A DNA stretch of 6,923 nucleotides from Balneolia bacterium (GTDB taxonomy: Bacteria > Bacteroidota > Rhodothermia > Balneolales > Cyclonatronaceae), in assembly GCA_003566395.1 (NCBI GenBank), contig PXDL01000572.1:1-6923 (forward strand), given 5' to 3'. Made by a program: the position numbers and the translations under genes. The notes below the pieces were generated by a model. It saw only the letters and a list, made by a program, of their open reading frames with translations, did no database searches and was not told the origin of the DNA. This document shows, piece after piece, positions 5,767-6,923 of the stretch (within the stretch, counting starts at the first letter, position 1; the number at the start of each line of letters is the position of its first letter).

Positions 5767-6237
5767 CCCACTGCTGCGAAGCATGCGAGGCGACACGGCC
5801 AGAGAGGGTTCACCCTTCTGGAAGTGCTTGTTGCCGTCGTCATCCTCTCCGTGGGATTGCTTGGTCTGGCGGGATTGCAGGCGCAGAGCCTGCGAGCCAA
5901 CCAGAGCGCCCTGTTCCTCTCCCAGGCCAATCTGCTCGCATATGACATCGTGGATCAACTGCGGGCCAATCGCGACGCTGCTCGCAGCGGCGACTACGAC
6001 ATCGCCTTCGGCTTTGACCCAGACGGTGTTGGCAACGGCGGCGTCGCCGGCGAGCACATCTCTGAATGGTACGAGCGCATCAATGACAAGCTGCCCATGC
6101 TTGAAGGCCAGACCGGGGGCAGCATCGTCGTGGATAACAATCGGCGGGCCACCGTCATCGTGCGCTGGTACGACGAACGCGCCTCCAGAGACCCCGACAA
6201 TGCCCTACGCGAGGTTGCAGTGGTGACTCAACTATGA
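5764..6237 (+). CDS. pilV: Type IV minor pilin PilV
   Basis: A 157-residue prepilin with a 15-residue basic leader ending QRG, then FTLLEVLVAVVILSVGLLGL: Phe at +1 and Glu at +5, as PilD substrates need. The following GLAGLQAQSLRANQSA (35-50) and the C-terminal RWYDERA...REVAVVTQL (134-157) are typical of PilV. It acts at the pilus tip or priming complex with PilW and PilX. The start overlaps the fimT stop (TGATG, 5762-5766), with GGAG (5753-5756) 7 bases ahead, so translation is efficient and coupled. Its own stop overlaps the pilW start by ATGA. The region between (about 72-125) is Gly/Asp-rich and varies between species. No cysteines are present, unlike FimT. Confidence 0.92.
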   Translation: MPTAAKHARRHGQRGFTLLEVLVAVVILSVGLLGLAGLQAQSLRANQSALFLSQANLLAYDIVDQLRANRDAARSGDYDIAFGFDPDGVGNGGVAGEHISEWYERINDKLPMLEGQTGGSIVVDNNRRATVIVRWYDERASRDPDNALREVAVVTQL

Positions 6238-6923
6238 CCAGGCACAAGTCGAACAGCCGCGCATTCGAACCCGCTAATCAGGCCGGGCTATCGATCGTAG
6301 AAATCATGGTCGCATTGCTGATCAGCTCCATCCTGCTGCTCGGGGTCGTGACCATCTTCAGCAGCACGCGGCAGACGTATGACGTACAGCAAAGCCTGTC
6401 CCGCATCCAGGAGAACGGTCGCTTCGCCCAGTACTTCCTCCAGAGCGAAATTCGGATGGCAGGATTCCAGGGCTGCTCCCGATTCGTGTCCACCGCTGTG
6501 AAGGCCGATCCGCCGCCGGAGGACTTCTTCGACGGTATCGACCGCCCCATTTTCGGCGAGATTTCCACGGGCGGTGATGCCGTCGAGGGCACCGAGGTCA
6601 TCTACATACGCCGCGCCGGAGCCACGGGTATCCGCCTGACCGGCAACATGAGCGGTGACAACGCCAATATCCAGGTAACGGACAACCGGGCGGACTTCAA
6701 AGCCGGCGATTACCTGTTTATTGCCGACTGCTCCAATGCCGATCTTTTCCGGGCGACCAACGTGTCGAACGAAACGCAGGGCAGCACCAGGCTTACCATC
6801 GCTCATTCCAGCAGCATGAATACTCCGCTTCCCGGGAAGTCCAACGCCAACTCCCTATCCAAAGCCTACGGCGAAGACGCCGAGGTCATGCGATTTGAGT
6901 CTATCCGGCTTTTCATTCGCGAC
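6234..6923 (+). CDS. pilW: Type IV minor pilin PilW, 3' end outside window
   Basis: An open frame of 230 codons from ATG 6234 to the window edge. Its start overlaps the pilV stop as ATGA (6234-6237). An 18-residue leader ends NQAG and is followed by LSIVEIMVALLISSILLLG: cleavage after G18, Leu rather than Phe at +1, and the invariant Glu at +5 (E23). RIQENGRFAQYFLQSEIRMAGF (57-78) and the first cysteine, in GC (79-80), are typical of the PilW family. A second cysteine lies near residue 166 (ADCSNADLF). PilW proteins usually exceed 250 residues, so most of the gene is present. It should work with PilV, PilX and PilY1 in priming pilus assembly. pilX and pilY1 are expected to the right. Confidence 0.92.
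   Translation, partial: MTRHKSNSRAFEPANQAGLSIVEIMVALLISSILLLGVVTIFSSTRQTYDVQQSLSRIQENGRFAQYFLQSEIRMAGFQGCSRFVSTAVKADPPPEDFFDGIDRPIFGEISTGGDAVEGTEVIYIRRAGATGIRLTGNMSGDNANIQVTDNRADFKAGDYLFIADCSNADLFRATNVSNETQGSTRLTIAHSSSMNTPLPGKSNANSLSKAYGEDAEVMRFESIRLFIRD

Overview
The window reads as a chromosomal stretch of a GC-rich proteobacterium, most likely a gammaproteobacterium. It carries a cellulose-synthase-like glycosyltransferase with a c-di-GMP-binding PilZ domain, a Pseudomonas-type minor pilin operon (fimT-pilV-pilW) and a tRNA-Thr with encoded CCA. The very acidic, lysine-poor secreted protein in the middle would fit a saline or alkaline habitat, but that is inference. The species cannot be named from the sequence.

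Left part (1-2127, minus strand): the first 709 codons of a BcsA-type membrane glycosyltransferase. Its open frame runs off the left edge, so the C-terminus and any downstream partner such as bcsB lie outside. A 305-base intergenic region (2128-2432) separates it from a divergent gene (2433-3836, plus strand). That gene encodes a probably exported protein of 467 residues that I do not recognise. Its helical, Trp/Asp/Glu/His-rich sequence vaguely recalls (alpha/alpha)-barrel carbohydrate enzymes. The head-to-head position beside a polysaccharide synthase makes a carbohydrate-related role worth testing.

Middle part (3837-5075): about 400 non-coding bases with several hairpins and a 15-base copy of a tRNA T-arm. 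Then comes a compact, AT-richer two-gene toxin-antitoxin cassette: a ribbon-helix-helix antitoxin starting at GTG 4237 and a PIN-domain RNase toxin, overlapping by ATGA. A good intrinsic terminator follows, then tRNA-Thr(CGT) on the minus strand with a near-consensus sigma70 promoter. The T-arm copy and the real T-arm are in the same orientation and bracket the cassette, which hints at tRNA-targeted insertion. No integrase is visible.

Right part (5246-6923, plus strand): a tightly coupled minor pilin operon, fimT-pilV-pilW, with overlapping stops and starts. Each product has a type III prepilin leader and Glu at +5. The proteins would be cleaved by PilD and help prime assembly of the type IV pilus. 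pilW continues past the window edge, where pilX/pilY1/pilE would be expected.

No clearly new multi-gene system is evident. The best candidates for novelty are the unrecognised 467-residue exported protein, the C-terminal extension of the synthase, and the structured non-coding stretch with the T-arm copy.
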